The notes under the pieces are model-generated. The model saw nothing but the letters and a program-made list of their open reading frames with translations, was not told the origin of the DNA and ran no database searches. 64,000 nucleotides of DNA from Tubulanus polymorphus. Its lineage: Eukaryota > Nemertea > Palaeonemertea > Tubulaniformes > Tubulanidae. The first letter of the stretch is position 1. Each line of letters starts with the position of its first letter. The translations under genes and the position numbers were made by a program. The stretch spans positions 6,369,001 through 6,433,000 of the forward strand of contig NC_134031.1 of assembly GCF_964204645.1 (NCBI RefSeq). The letters run 5' to 3'. Below, one piece after another: positions 1-10,536 of this stretch.

Positions 1-48
1 GACGATTCCACCAATTCGCCGATCTCTTCATTTCATTTGATATTTTAC

Positions 49-3000
49 CTCTAAATTTTGTATGAATCCACCAGTGTTATCGGTATCTTCGTTCACGGTC
101 GGCGATATCCACACATAGCCATTATTCCCCAAGATGATGCTGGCGCCGCACGTCAAATTGTGGAAATGAGTTTTACGACGTTTGATTAAACTGGGCGACA
201 CGTGCAACAAAATGCCTTGACCTAGCTGAAAGTGAATAGGATAATTTCATCCTTCGATCGAACAGAGGTAGATGGTGCATCTAGTATAACACCGCAGAAA
301 CTATAGTAGACTTCACTGACGGTGGTAGTGCAAGGACCAGCAAAGTCTTACCACTACAGATAAATGCCAGTATATGGATTTTCGTATTTTTTCACATTGA
401 CAATATTAGGAAGGACAGAAAATCTTTTTCTTCTTATTCTAATGGTTTGAACGGAATAGACCGGTACCACTTTAGGTGGAGTCCACTGTAGCTTCCAAAT
501 TGCGTAAAATGTCAATATGTTTTAAGTTATGTTATTCAGACCAGGAGGTCAAAGCCTGACTAGCAATTCATAGTTGATTACATCATCTTGCTAGCCTTCG
601 AAACCTCACCTTTCCATATTTTAGACTTCGTGTGTGCAATGATAATGAGCCATCATGAAACACGGACTGCACTTCAGCCTGATAACAATCCGTTAAAGAA
701 AATCATAGTTACATCCAGATTAAACCATTATTTGTACCATAAACAAGTGGAGTTAACTGAAATGACTTATTTATTGATAAAAAGATACACTGATTAGGTC
801 CCCTTCAGCTAGATAATCACGCATCAGTCGTTCATCTTCCTCAGATCTTCTTCGCTTTAAAAAACAACAAATACAAATCAAACTTGGGTCAGATTTGTTA
901 GTTTGCTCACGTATGCACTCCCCTATTGATAAACCTGAGATGTTGAAGATCCCTTTCCATTTCATTTCATTTATTGTAACTTTGTACATAGTACAGTATA
1001 CAAATATCGTTCATGTAATGCATAATATAATATAGTGGCAATACATACATACATATAAATATATAGTGTAGTATTTAGTAATTTAGGGGGATACATCATG
1101 GAGGTTCAAAGGCTGCTTTCAGAAACTTACATAATTTGACTAGAGTATTTTTTGGGGAGTTGAAAAGGGTTGTCAGTTTATAATGACTAGGTCTTGTTAA
1201 ACAGAATTGTGGTAAGCACTATGATCTTAGAATTGTATATTCTGGACATTCAAATAAAAAGTGATATTCATTTCCAATTACATTTTGGTTGCATTTTAAA
1301 CAAAATCTCACCAAAGTGTACCCATCGCAAATTCTATTGTTAATACACAGTTAACCTCGAAGTCATCATTGTATTGTGATAACTTACAATGAGTCATCAC
1401 ATTACTTAAGTCGCCCAGTCCTTACTTTGGAATCCCAATTTGCATTTCTAATTCAATCTATTTATTTTCTAATTCAATCATCATTTGGATAAGTCGTCAA
1501 CATAACAACAAGTCGCAACTACAACAAATTAAGTTTGACCGTGTAACAAACCGTGTTAAGGCTTACGAATTCAGACCAAAGACAGACACCTTTTTGCGAC
1601 ACAAAAAAAATTTTTAACTTACCAATTCACCACCAGGTAGATTCACACTCGACAGCAACAATACTGAGTGAAGTTTTGAATGAGTTTCAACTTTCCATCT
1701 TTTCTGTCCGACTTCAATAACACGGCCAACAATAACATCTCCTATTTCACCATTATACCTACAGGGATTACAATCAAAGCAGCCTATCACAGATGTGAGA
1801 CAGAACTTTCAAATACATGTTTCTAATATGCGAACATCCCCTGCCCGTATATTCCAAAGAATGGGTGAAAAAATTCTTGCAAGGCTTTACAAAATTATGA
1901 AACCTTGTTTTTCCTCATCGACTGGGTCACTTTTGTATACTGCAATAAAATTTGTAATCAGTTCACTTCTATAGCTGCCAGGTCTGTTTCGGTTACTCCG
2001 ATTATGATTCTTTTAAAAGCAATGTACAGGGTAGGCGGCCACCCGGGTAAACTTATAAGCACAGCAGAAAGGAGTAACAAGGTTTAAATTTTTTTAGCCT
2101 AACATGAAGATAGAGATATTTCTGTCATATTAATTGCTGCCGGAGATAGGAAAATTTGCCTTGGTTAGGCCATTGGCGTATTCATTCAGAATTTCGAAGT
2201 AATTCATTAAGGGCCATTTATATGTTCACTTGCATGACTGAACTATTCACATTCTTAGGCGTAAAAATGTTTGAATTTGAATAAATACATCAAGACGCAA
2301 AGCTTGTATGTAGACCTACCTCGTTTTCAGGGGAGTTACACAAATCAACTTGTTCACTCGTTCAACAACTCCAGCGACTGATGCATGCAAGTTTTCATCT
2401 TGAAGATATGTTCCATGACCTCTACAATGAAAACAAAAATTATTAAAAAATGCAGATCTCCTCCTTCGCCTATTCTTTCCAAATTTTGACAAAAAAGCGC
2501 ACATTCCTATGTAGTTAAAACATTTGATTGGTTTTCAGTGAGCTGGGTGGTCTAGTGGTATGATGCTGATATGATGTATGATAATTTACTGGCCCGGGTT
2601 CGAGTCTCGCTCTATCCGCTCTATTTTCTCTAACTCTGTTCTCCACACTTGCCGTGAATTTTCGCGCACCCTAGTGCGCATACGCAACATGAATTGGCCA
2701 ATCAGAATGAAACGTCGTAAATATAGCTAAATTCTATGTATTTTTGATTGTCCACATTCTTTTTGGGATATTTCGCAATCAAAAATAAATAGACTGGGAC
2801 TTTAGTGTCGTCCGTCTACGGCGTTGTAAAAATAGCCAAAGCGTATAAAATGCTTACCACCAATGATTTAAGGTAACAACTAACCAAACCTAGTCAGTAA
2901 ACTGTCTGTGGTTTAGTTTCACGATCGGATATTTTCACAAACCACAAAGTATGGTATAAGCCCATCCGATAATAAAAAGCTTAACACCAACGATTAGGCA

Positions 3001-3230
3001 ACTAACGTTAAAACTAACTAAACCATGAGTATGACAGACATGAGTTTTTGAACTGCTGAAATTGATTTGAATTGAATCACGTAAGCGCAACATTTACTGT
3101 GAAATTCGGACCTCATGAAGCCAGTATCAGTCGTGATTACATCTCCTGGAGTTACCAGATGTAACGGTTCCTCTAATTCCTCGCCAACTGCCTTTTTACG
3201 GCGGTTTCCGAAAAAACGTACGTCCACCAT
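49..3230 (-). CDS. EXOSC2: Exosome complex component RRP4 (EXOSC2), 3'-partial
   Basis: RNA-binding cap subunit of the RNA exosome, acting in 3'-5' RNA processing and decay in nucleus and cytoplasm. Six exons can be placed on the minus strand: 3112-3230 (ATG at 3230), 2320-2421, 1623-1758, 789-854, 610-678 and 49-225. Every junction is GT-AG and keeps frame. The joined product follows known RRP4 proteins throughout: [13 protein letters not shown] in exon 1, VNKLICV in exon 2, [10 protein letters not shown] in exon 3, AEGDLIS in exon 4, HTRSLKYGK in exon 5 and [14 protein letters not shown] plus the KH-region ILGNNGYVW in exon 6. The S1 domain falls in exons 3-5. The last visible exon ends in a gtaaaa donor at 48, so the C-terminal exon(s) lie beyond the left edge. 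Family identity is seen directly; exon borders are inferred. Confidence 0.93.
950..1340 (-). mobile_element. 3' end of a non-LTR retrotransposon (LINE), truncated
   Basis: In the EXOSC2 intron between the exons ending at 854 and 1623. Read on the minus strand, it encodes a C-terminal tail of the type found at the end of LINE ORF2 (a CxxC...H...C knuckle followed by LFECPEY), then a short untranslated stretch and a tail of GAAAT-type repeats near 950-970. Only the 3' end is present, as expected for a 5'-truncated insertion. The clade is not determined. Confidence 0.6.
2541..2640 (+). repeat. tRNA-derived SINE head
   Basis: Contains a good pol III A box (TGGTCTAGTGG, 2548-2558) and a B box (GGTTCGAGTCTC, 2597-2608), followed by a pyrimidine-rich non-tRNA tail. 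The arms do not fold into an intact tRNA cloverleaf, so I call a SINE head and not a tRNA gene. It lies in an EXOSC2 intron. Confidence 0.55.
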
Positions 3231-3574
3231 ATCGATAATACTTGAAAATGTGTGATAATCGACTGAACTACCGCCTGGTGAGTTATTTTGGAGTTAGTCA
3301 ATTCAATGCGTTCAATTTTATTTTCATAAGTAAACGGCGGGATCTTATGAAAACTATAGTTTAACGAACATATGTAAGGACTTTTTAGAAATTATTTTGA
3401 GTACGGATCCGCCTCTCAGAATTCTGCAAAAACCAACAAATTAAAAACATTTTTAGTCTTCCTTCGCGTTTTCATCATTAGTGTTTGTTGGCTTAGGCGT
3501 CGTGGTCTTGCCGGACTACCCTATTGGATTATTAATTTAACCTCACGACGGGACGGCCTTTGAAGTGTTGCCCA

Positions 3575-3680
3575 CACACTGTAAAGCAGCCGGGACTCGA
3601 TCCCACATGGTCACTCAGCACAGATAGTGGACTGATACAAAAGCATCACGCCTGATCTCAGCTACCCGCGAGGCCGCAAT
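3575..3680 (-). repeat. Second tRNA-like SINE fragment
   Basis: On the minus strand a B-box-like GGGATCGAGTCCC lies downstream of GGTAGCTGAGATCAGG, which resembles an A box. It is more degenerate than the copy near 2.55 kb. The rest of 3231-4619, upstream of EXOSC2, shows no convincing coding exon; a 91-codon plus-strand ORF at 3856-4131 has no recognisable feature. Confidence 0.4.
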
Positions 3681-4619
3681 TAACAAAAAAAAACTAGTTT
3701 TTTTTTGCTATGTCCCTCATCATTATTTCCAATCTAGGAACTTGCAAAAGTTTTGTTAATCTCAATTTTCAGTGATTTGCAAAAAACGTTAAAGTTGCTT
3801 TCATTTTCCCATAATTTTAATCAATTTTAATGTGAGGTGAGCGGGTCTTACAGTCGTGTTGGGTTCGATTATTCGTTGCGGGACGACTGCCGTATTCGAA
3901 TATGGAAGTGTGTTTGTATACTTTTGCCCGGTTTTTTTTGTGGAACGGAGGCCTGTGACAACAGAATTTAACTTGCTGACAGACGGTCAGCAAGTGGCCA
4001 GGAACAAATCTGAACAGTACCCGCTCGATTTCTTTTCCGCCCTCGGTCGTTTCGTGTTGGTTTTGTCGCGTTGCAAGTCAGATACTCCAAGTAAGGACAA
4101 CGGACAGGAGAACCCATCAAAAATCTCGTAACGGCGAAAACTACGGCGAGATCGAGGAAGCTGTTACGTTATCTCCTTTTTAAACTGTTTCTACAGTTCT
4201 CCCGAGATTCCGAGGGTAATGCCGGCAAGGCTGGCGCTTTCTTCCGAGACAGGAGTGAGTGCATTCGCAGTGATCTCCATCAATGATCTGTGTATCAAAC
4301 CCGCATTTAGAATTTATAGTTGGGTTTACAATCTAGTCATTATTTGCTACATTCTTCCTCCCAACCATAACTTTAATACTTTGCTGGCCGGGCCGTTTGA
4401 ACATTCCCACTAGTATATTCCGAAACTTTACATAAACAGCACATAAACAAAAAAGTTCAAGAAAGAATCGTTTACTGATATTATAGAGCAAACTTCCTCA
4501 TTGGCATTATCCATTCTCTGCGGTCTCGCGCCCGTCTGTCAATACATTGCAAATAATAAACAACAAAACAATGATCATAACTGTAGTGGTCGCTCGTGAT
4601 GACGATTTAGATCCTTTTT

Positions 4620-5124
4620 TCAATGGCGCCAATTTTGTGCGATCTGAGTCTGGTGGCTTTCATAGAGAATGGGAAAATTAGCAATCATAAGGGCTAACAT
4701 TGGACCAAACGACACTGCAACATAATACCTAGATCTAGTTGCAGGTGGAGCGGGTTTTCTTATATGGTGGATTTCCAGCGACCCGTCGCATTTGTTGGGC
4801 TTGTATCCCAAAGTCGTTTGGCTGCGAATAATCCCGTGGTATCTCCAGATCACCGATATTAAGAAAATAATTACAAAGGCGTAAATTTCGTTTTAGTGAT
4901 CCGATGGCGCACAAAAAGGGAACATACAAATAGATCACTCTGTCGGTAGATATTGCAGGAATGAACATTACCCCTGAATTGCAAAGATGTTCCATATGCA
5001 TTCGTAATGTCGGTATGTAAAATCCGGGGTAGACATGCAATCCTTCCATTCTCAACGCCAATTCTCCCTTTAAAATATAGTACGACGCAAACCTTACAGT
5101 AAAGTAGAAAAACGAACACAACAA
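4620..5124 (-). pseudogene. Decayed receptor-like (class A GPCR-like) fragment
   Basis: Two overlapping minus-strand frames (4735-5124 and 4620-4853) together look like the middle of a seven-transmembrane receptor. The first has a TM3-like stretch ending in ISTDRVIYLYVPF, which resembles the ISIERFVSVRFPF of the B receptors further right, followed by a basic loop. The second carries a hydrophobic stretch, VAVSFGPMLALMIANF, that could be TM5. The frame changes between them, and neither end of a receptor is present. Another membrane-protein origin is possible. Confidence 0.35.
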
Positions 5125-5714
5125 GTATAGAATATCAGCTGCGGTGTTAGATTAAAAGACGAAGTAAATTGAAACAGGAATTTGCGACACTACTTCTATG
5201 TCACGTTTTAAAAGACGGTAACCGTATTCAATCTAAATATGTACGTCTTTTGCATGTACAATAATTATTTCAGAAAGCGTCCGATGGTAAACATATCCGA
5301 TGGTAGATGATACATGGGATGAGAGTTCTTAATCCTGCGTAAGGAATGTAAAGACAATTGCGATTACTCTTTCTCGACACAGGTCGGTTTTTAGGAAAGC
5401 ACTCCATGCAGTAACTGATTCCGCCAAACGAAATGCGACACTCTCGCCACTGAGAGGTTTAGCCCTCTGCACAACTTCCAGCTTATGACAGACTAGGTGA
5501 CGCAGTTGACACTTTAAGACAGATTCGCCGACCAATATGATCAGATGAATGTATTTTTTCGCCGAATGTTCGCCAATATAACGATTCATCGCGGGCGAAT
5601 ATGAAATCCGAAAGGTCGGTGTTGACATCCACATTTCATCTATTTCATTGTTCTATCCGAAAAATAAAACATTCTATCGTGTGTGTTGTTCAGGATTTCT
5701 GTCGAAATCGTTAG
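5125..5714. other. Spacer with no recognised gene
   Basis: A 101-codon minus-strand ORF lies at 5329-5634, but it has no motif, hydrophobic pattern or splice context that I recognise. Nothing else is supported between the decayed receptor fragment and the receptor pseudogene that hosts the Polinton. Confidence 0.4.
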
Positions 5715-5951
5715 TTAATTCTCCTCTCCTATAGTTTTGGACTTTCATTGGGCCCCCGATCCGTTCGGTGGCAACAATCGTGACAATGACGCCGTCTACA
5801 TTCATGGTCGCTTCGATCAACTCTTTTCGGGATTTCCGTCCGGTGAAACAGCACAGCCAGAAATTGATTCACGTACATCAACATCGCTGAAATAGCTTGG
5901 ACCAGAATCGAAAACTGTTCAAAATCGAGTTGTCGGTATACAGTAAACGGG
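5715..5951 (-). pseudogene. Receptor pseudogene (family E), TM6-C-terminal part, split by the Polinton
   Basis: Read on the minus strand, this continues exactly where 20435-20780 stops. It matches the TM6-TM7-tail region of the intact E receptor at 23522-24496 (for example the AISAMLMYVN and FHR/FTGRK regions). An 8-base deletion just after the MYVN codons shifts the frame in TM7, so this copy carries coding damage independent of the Polinton insertion. The 6-bp target duplication forms its inner edge. Confidence 0.8.
5946..5951. repeat. Left target-site duplication AACGGG
   Basis: Six bases immediately outside the left Polinton end. They are repeated exactly outside the right end at 20435-20440. 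Six-base duplications are the hallmark of Polinton integration. Confidence 0.95.
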
Positions 5952-6355
5952 AGTAGTATAGTCAGAGGGGGGTTCTGGCACAGCTAACTTTTGGGCTAAC
6001 TGTGCTAATGTGAGCTAACTTTGAGCTAATGTAAGCTAACTTTTGAGCTAATCTGAGCTAACTTTTGAGCTAATCTGAGCTAATGTCGGTTAACATCTGA
6101 GCAAACTTTTGAGCTAATCTGAGCTAATGTTGGTTAACATCTGAGCTAATCTGAGCAAACTGTTGAGCTAATGTGAGCTAATATCGGTTAACATCTGAGC
6201 TAATTTGAGCTAATGTCGGTTAACATCTGAGCTAATCTGAGCTAACATTGAGCTAATGTGAGTGAATGAATGTTAATACCGAGCTAATGTGAACTAGTTA
6301 TCGGGCTAATGTCTATGTGTTATATGGAGCTAATGTGGGTTAACTATTGAGTTAG
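5952..6355 (+). repeat. Left terminal inverted repeat of the Polinton (404 bp)
   Basis: Matches the reverse complement of 20031-20434 with no gaps and one mismatch (g6173). After a unique opening of about 40 bases it is built almost entirely from degenerate tandem units of GAGCTAAT, GAGCTAAC and GGTTAACATCT. Similarity stops sharply after GAGTTAG at 6355. Confidence 0.95.
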
Positions 6356-7186
6356 CTATTGAGCTAATGTGTGTTAATGTTGTGCTGATGAGGGTTAACA
6401 GCGGGTTGTTTATACTATTTCTGGTATATGAGTAAATTTCTGAAAGTATTGTGAAAGGGGGTACAGTAAAATCTGATAGAACAAAGTATATGTTATAAGT
6501 ATGGTATGATGATGTAATTATTTCGAGTGTTAATTAAACAGGGGAGACAAAACTATAAGTATAGCAAGATATTTTTTATTGAATGTGTCTGAAATGAATT
6601 CAACAGACAGGTGTGGATGTGATGGTGAATGTAGTCGAATAACAATAGGGGCTAACATGATAGTTGGGATATGCATCGAACCCAGATGACCTGTTAATGA
6701 GAATACAGAACAATAACACTCCGGTGTAATTTCGAGAGTTCCCACCGACGGTAATGGCATTTTTTCTCTTTATAATCTTCATTATGAATACTGGGTTCAA
6801 TGTGATTTATTAGGTTTTGCTTCCGAGAATACTATCATAAATGAATTTATCGTCGGACATCTGTATTGAAACTCCCTGTTCTTTTCAAAAAGTAATGTGT
6901 TCAGAAGGTATTATCTGTTTGTTTTATTCGTTTCTGTTGATGACTGTTTGACTGAATAGATAGTAATATAGATTTTCTACTCTGATGACCATCCCGGTGG
7001 TAAACCGTGAGAAAGTTTGAATATTCTCTTAACAGGGGGGTAAAACAGACATAGGTGGAGTGACAGTATTTAAAGAAACAATGAAGATCAATCACGTGAT
7101 TTAAAGTAGACCAATGGTATGATTCTGTGGTAACTTAAAAATTACGTTGATTGGTAAATTTTAACATCCTATTGTTGATCGAACAT
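6356..7186. other. Subterminal Polinton DNA, no gene recognised
   Basis: The first approximately 50 bases continue the GCTAAT-type repeats in degraded form. Two overlapping short minus-strand ORFs (6530-6760, 6600-6800) have no recognisable feature. No TATA-type promoter stands out. Confidence 0.4.
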
Positions 7187-7335
7187 TTAAAAATGCCGAC
7201 TACCGCAGCACGGTCTTTTTCGTTCCAACGCGCCGAAGTATCCAACAACGCAGAACCACGCTATCGTCATCATCATCATCATCATCGACATTATCGTCAC
7301 CAAAGGAGACTAAGGAAAGAAAACTCATTTACTAA
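7187..7335 (+). other. Candidate first coding exon with His tract
   Basis: An ATG at 7193 opens about 48 codons rich in His and Arg (a run of six His codons, then HYRHQRRLRKENSF), ending at a strong donor, AAG|gtaagc. Read through, the frame stays open to 7384. It is basic and low-complexity like a leader or nucleic-acid-binding segment. No partner exon is visible: the next genes are all on the other strand. It may be a real exon of a spliced leader gene or chance. Confidence 0.3.
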
Positions 7336-7479
7336 GGTAAGCTACGTATTATTTTCCTTAATTCTACATAATTCTTTTGTTTAGATATTCTCAATGTGAA
7401 ATATGTATACTCGTTATCGAAATTTTTGCATTGTATCGAAAAATATTTTACAATTTTTATCAATTTTTTAAGATGAAAT

Positions 7480-7947
7480 TTACATTCTAATGAAATACTT
7501 GCTAACAAATTGTTTAACATAATAATCATTATACTCGTAATCAGTTTTACTAAAACTACTGAATATCTCGGGAAAACACATACCGTGTGAGAGAAGAGTT
7601 ACAAAATATATGCAATAATATCCGCAATTCGTACTAAACAAACTTTGTACTCTAACTCGAGAATAATCCCAGTAATGACAGTGTGTATCTAAATAGTTTC
7701 TTAATATAATATTATAGAATTGCGGTTGTTGTCCGTAACTATCTAGGAAATAACCTTGTTTATTTGCAAATATTATAAAACAAATCCAATGTTCTCCGCT
7801 CTTATCACTATTTTGAGAGTTTACAATGAAAATACTGGGATACTCAGGAGGTTCGGGTAAACGATCAGCTGCGTAGACACCTTTAAACAATTTGTTCGCA
7901 CAAGTATCTTCGCGCAAAATATTAATTAATTGATCGGTATACAACAT
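7480..7947 (-). CDS. Adenain-like cysteine protease (Polinton PRO)
   Basis: Capsid-maturation protease of the adenovirus endopeptidase (C5) family. The open frame extends up to 8100, but I choose the internal ATG at 7947. It starts four bases after the capsid gene's stop and opens with MLYTDQLINILRED, the usual beginning of Polinton proteases; the upstream extension would lie wholly inside the capsid gene. The product is 155 residues. The catalytic set is visible: His53 in GEHWICF, Asp69 in FLDSYGQQP, Gln101 in VQSLFS and Cys108 in STNCGYYC. In adenoviruses this enzyme cleaves capsid precursors after assembly; the same role is inferred here. Confidence 0.92.
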   Translation of the reverse strand: MLYTDQLINILREDTCANKLFKGVYAADRLPEPPEYPSIFIVNSQNSDKSGEHWICFIIFANKQGYFLDSYGQQPQFYNIILRNYLDTHCHYWDYSRVRVQSLFSTNCGYYCIYFVTLLSHGMCFPEIFSSFSKTDYEYNDYYVKQFVSKYFIRM

Positions 7948-7951
7948 CTTT

Positions 7952-9271
7952 TTAAAAATCTGTGACAACAGTGCGGTCTTTTGTAATTTCCAACACTTCA
8001 TCAAAGTTGGCGTATAATAGTAAATTAATATTTTCTGGTAGAGGTTTTGAAAATTCCAATTCCACGCGAAGGGAACCCTTTTTACTGATAGCCAGGTCAC
8101 TGAATCCGAAATCCGGTGTCAGATCGAATGCGGTTAGGAAATATCCGTTAGCATAATCTTTTCTGGTTATTCCAATTGTCTTATCTTGATATAAAATACC
8201 GGTGCCAGTGAACAATGAGAAATATCCTTCACTCAAGTCTTTCGACTCGAAATTTATTGCCGACGCTTCAACTTGCGACCCATTGATGGACACCGCAATT
8301 CTAGTGATATCATAGTGTTTAAAGTCGAACGGGTTTTTATCGTAACTTCCACTCAGCGATTCGTCCGAGCAGAATCCGATAATTATATTCCTCGGTAAAT
8401 TTCCAATTATCAGATTATCTCTTATAACACTGCGTACTCCACGTGGTATATTCACCGGAAAAATGCTTGTTTTTACAAAATGGTATTTGGCATTACTAGT
8501 AGCCAATGCTTTCTCATGCGCTAACTGAACTGACGGGCTTAGTTGTACTCGTCGCACATTTAATGTAGCGTTTTCAATTTTCACTTTGAACTTTACGTCT
8601 GGATTCGGGGACATTAAACAAAATGCATCCTTACTTCTGATTAACTTAACTTTAACCGTTACATTCGAGAGAAGTAGTTTATCTAGTCCGAACGCATCGC
8701 TGTGTAATCGAAGTTGCGCTTTTACGAGATTGTTCGGCTTTTTCAGTAAATCATAACGTTCTTTGAGACCCGAGTTACAATTCGCGCTTCTAGGATCTGT
8801 ATCGTTCATACGCCCGGCTTCGTCTTTATATATCATAGCACTTTCCATCCATCCCGGTTTCGTAGATGATTGACAAAATATCAAGTTCTCAATAGCGGCT
8901 CTAATCGGGTGTAAGTCCATTCCATTACTAATTAATTTGTCGTTGAATCGTACCTCGACGTCACTGAATAGTGACTGAGCGTAATTAATAAGGGTAGCTA
9001 CGGGATCATCTGCTTTGTCATTGTTCATCGGACTGCCATCGCCCTTTACAATTTTAAACGTTGCATCTAACCACGTGTGGTTTAAATCTAGATAATGTTG
9101 TGAGTTACCGGTTATAAGAAAATCGATATTTCCGCTATCCGTAATTGTAGCTAACGGTTGATATTTAGCATAATGTGCGGACTCCATAGTGATATTAGTC
9201 ATCGGCAGTGAAAAGATGTCCAATTCACTCTTGAGTGCAGGGTGCGAGTCTTTGTGTACTTTCAAACCCAT
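7952..9271 (-). CDS. Polinton major capsid protein (double jelly-roll, PY type)
   Basis: 439 residues, ATG at 9271. It belongs to the family often annotated as F54H12.2-like in animal genomes, which structure prediction and phylogeny have assigned to the double jelly-roll major capsid proteins. Seen here: the N-terminal block with ITDSGNIDFLITG and YLDLNHTWLDATFKI, the middle block DLHPIRAAIENLIFCQ, and a C-terminal LTPDFGFSDLAISKKGSLRVE region, all typical of the family. The frame is intact. It lies between the pVI-like gene and the protease, the usual Polinton order for the morphogenesis genes. Confidence 0.92.
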   Translation of the reverse strand: MGLKVHKDSHPALKSELDIFSLPMTNITMESAHYAKYQPLATITDSGNIDFLITGNSQHYLDLNHTWLDATFKIVKGDGSPMNNDKADDPVATLINYAQSLFSDVEVRFNDKLISNGMDLHPIRAAIENLIFCQSSTKPGWMESAMIYKDEAGRMNDTDPRSANCNSGLKERYDLLKKPNNLVKAQLRLHSDAFGLDKLLLSNVTVKVKLIRSKDAFCLMSPNPDVKFKVKIENATLNVRRVQLSPSVQLAHEKALATSNAKYHFVKTSIFPVNIPRGVRSVIRDNLIIGNLPRNIIIGFCSDESLSGSYDKNPFDFKHYDITRIAVSINGSQVEASAINFESKDLSEGYFSLFTGTGILYQDKTIGITRKDYANGYFLTAFDLTPDFGFSDLAISKKGSLRVELEFSKPLPENINLLLYANFDEVLEITKDRTVVTDF

Positions 9272-9334
9272 GTTATATCAGTGTTGATGTTGGCGATAAC
9301 AATGAAGATGTTAACAATGATAACGATCAGTTAA

Positions 9335-9727
9335 TTAATATGCTTCCAGGCTTTCGATTGTTCCACGTTGACGTTTCACCCGACGTCTATTCGACTTCGA
9401 TTTTACTTTACGTTTTCTCTGATTATTCGGGGCTTTTAATACATTTCGAACGGCTGTTTTACCGTTATTCAATAACGATTCTCCTAGATCTCTTCCACCA
9501 ATGACGTCACCTATTGTGTTGACACCGGCTTTAACTATATGTGGTGCTGCTTTCTTTGCAATTGTCTTAAACAAAGGGATCGCTCCCCTGAATAATCCTC
9601 CCAGAATAGATCCGATTCCTGCTCCTTTTTGTATCGGTCTACCGTGATAGAAATCATTCCCGCCACCCGCCTGCCGTAAATAATAATTACAGCAAGCGTC
9701 TTGATCTATGATACATTCGGTTTTCAT
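9335..9727 (-). CDS. Small virion protein, adenovirus pVI/pX-like
   Basis: 130 residues. The N-terminal part contains YYLRQAGGG, a glycine-rich turn with an aromatic residue, and YHGRPIQKGAGIGS. An amphipathic stretch follows (ILGGLFRGAIPLFKTIAKKA), then a strongly basic C-terminus (RKRKVKSKSNRRRVKRQR). This layout is shared by membrane-lytic or core proteins found next to the capsid genes in Polintons and adenoviruses. Its ATG overlaps the penton-like gene's stop as ATGA (9724-9727). A membrane-disrupting or DNA-condensing role is inference. Confidence 0.75.
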   Translation of the reverse strand: MKTECIIDQDACCNYYLRQAGGGNDFYHGRPIQKGAGIGSILGGLFRGAIPLFKTIAKKAAPHIVKAGVNTIGDVIGGRDLGESLLNNGKTAVRNVLKAPNNQRKRKVKSKSNRRRVKRQRGTIESLEAY

Positions 9728-10536
9728 AGTAACAACTTTCGTCTAAAATGTAACACGAGGGATACTTTGCCCCTTTTAAAGATGGGCGGAGTACCACTGT
9801 CCTTAAACATATAGATTTCAATAACGTCCAGTCGATTACTCCTGAGCGGAAGATAATAAGGTCGTCTAAATTCACGATCTATAACTGTTTGATTTATATC
9901 GTTTACACCTACAATCCTTAACAAAGGTGCGCTATCGTGTCCAACTTGTTGATGTTGAATTAACTCTGAATAGATTAAGATGTTATGATTATCGGCCATA
10001 AGGTCGACCGGTCTAGACGCTATGACCTCGACGTAGCCGAAGTTATCGGATGAACTTGCTTTTCCTATGATTTTAGTTTCGGTAATATCATCACTAAAAA
10101 TGTCGGCGTCGACTACATGCATCGAAGGGAAGCCCAACACCCAGGCTAATTCCTTCCTGAACTTAATTTTCGCGTTAGCGGATAATCTAATCGAAACTCG
10201 TTGGCTTATCTCATTATACATTAGTTGTATTTTATTCGCTGCCGGTGATCGCGTTATAACCGAGTTCACATGTTCTATCAATGTTTCGATATTTCTATAC
10301 ACACCGCCTGGCACGCTATACGCGTCACTCCATTGTCCATCACCAGAGTCCACATAAAATTCTCCAGTAATTACGTTGTCGAATTCGCAATTGAAATTTA
10401 TGTGAACTAACGCGACTTCCCAATTACCTTCTAGGTTAATCGTCCCTCTCAATTTAACTTTAAACTTTTCTTGAGAGTTTCCTGGAAATTCATCCACGCT
10501 TCCATCGCTCAATAATGTTAGATAAAAGTCATGCAT
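9724..10536 (-). CDS. Minor capsid protein (penton-like, PX type)
   Basis: 270 residues, ATG at 10536. It starts MHDFYLTLLSDGS followed by EFPGNSQEKFKVKL and ..NWEVALVHINF, the N-terminal signature of the Polinton minor capsid family, predicted to be a single jelly-roll penton. A LPLRSN..DVIEIYMFKD region lies near the C-terminus. The start overlaps the integrase stop by eight bases (ATGCATGA), and the end overlaps the pVI-like gene by four. Its place between integrase and the small virion protein is standard. Confidence 0.85.
   Translation of the reverse strand: MHDFYLTLLSDGSVDEFPGNSQEKFKVKLRGTINLEGNWEVALVHINFNCEFDNVITGEFYVDSGDGQWSDAYSVPGGVYRNIETLIEHVNSVITRSPAANKIQLMYNEISQRVSIRLSANAKIKFRKELAWVLGFPSMHVVDADIFSDDITETKIIGKASSSDNFGYVEVIASRPVDLMADNHNILIYSELIQHQQVGHDSAPLLRIVGVNDINQTVIDREFRRPYYLPLRSNRLDVIEIYMFKDSGTPPIFKRGKVSLVLHFRRKLLL

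Noticed and set aside
2541-2610. Possible tRNA gene
   Set aside because: A and B boxes are present but acceptor and anticodon arms do not pair; it is followed by a SINE-type tail.
5952-6400. CRISPR-like or satellite array
   Set aside because: Repeat units are contiguous and degenerate, without spacers, and form the mirrored ends of a Polinton.
7948-8100. Extended N-terminus of the protease ORF
   Set aside because: Lies wholly inside the capsid gene in another frame and has no similarity to protease N-termini; the ATG at 7947 fits the family.
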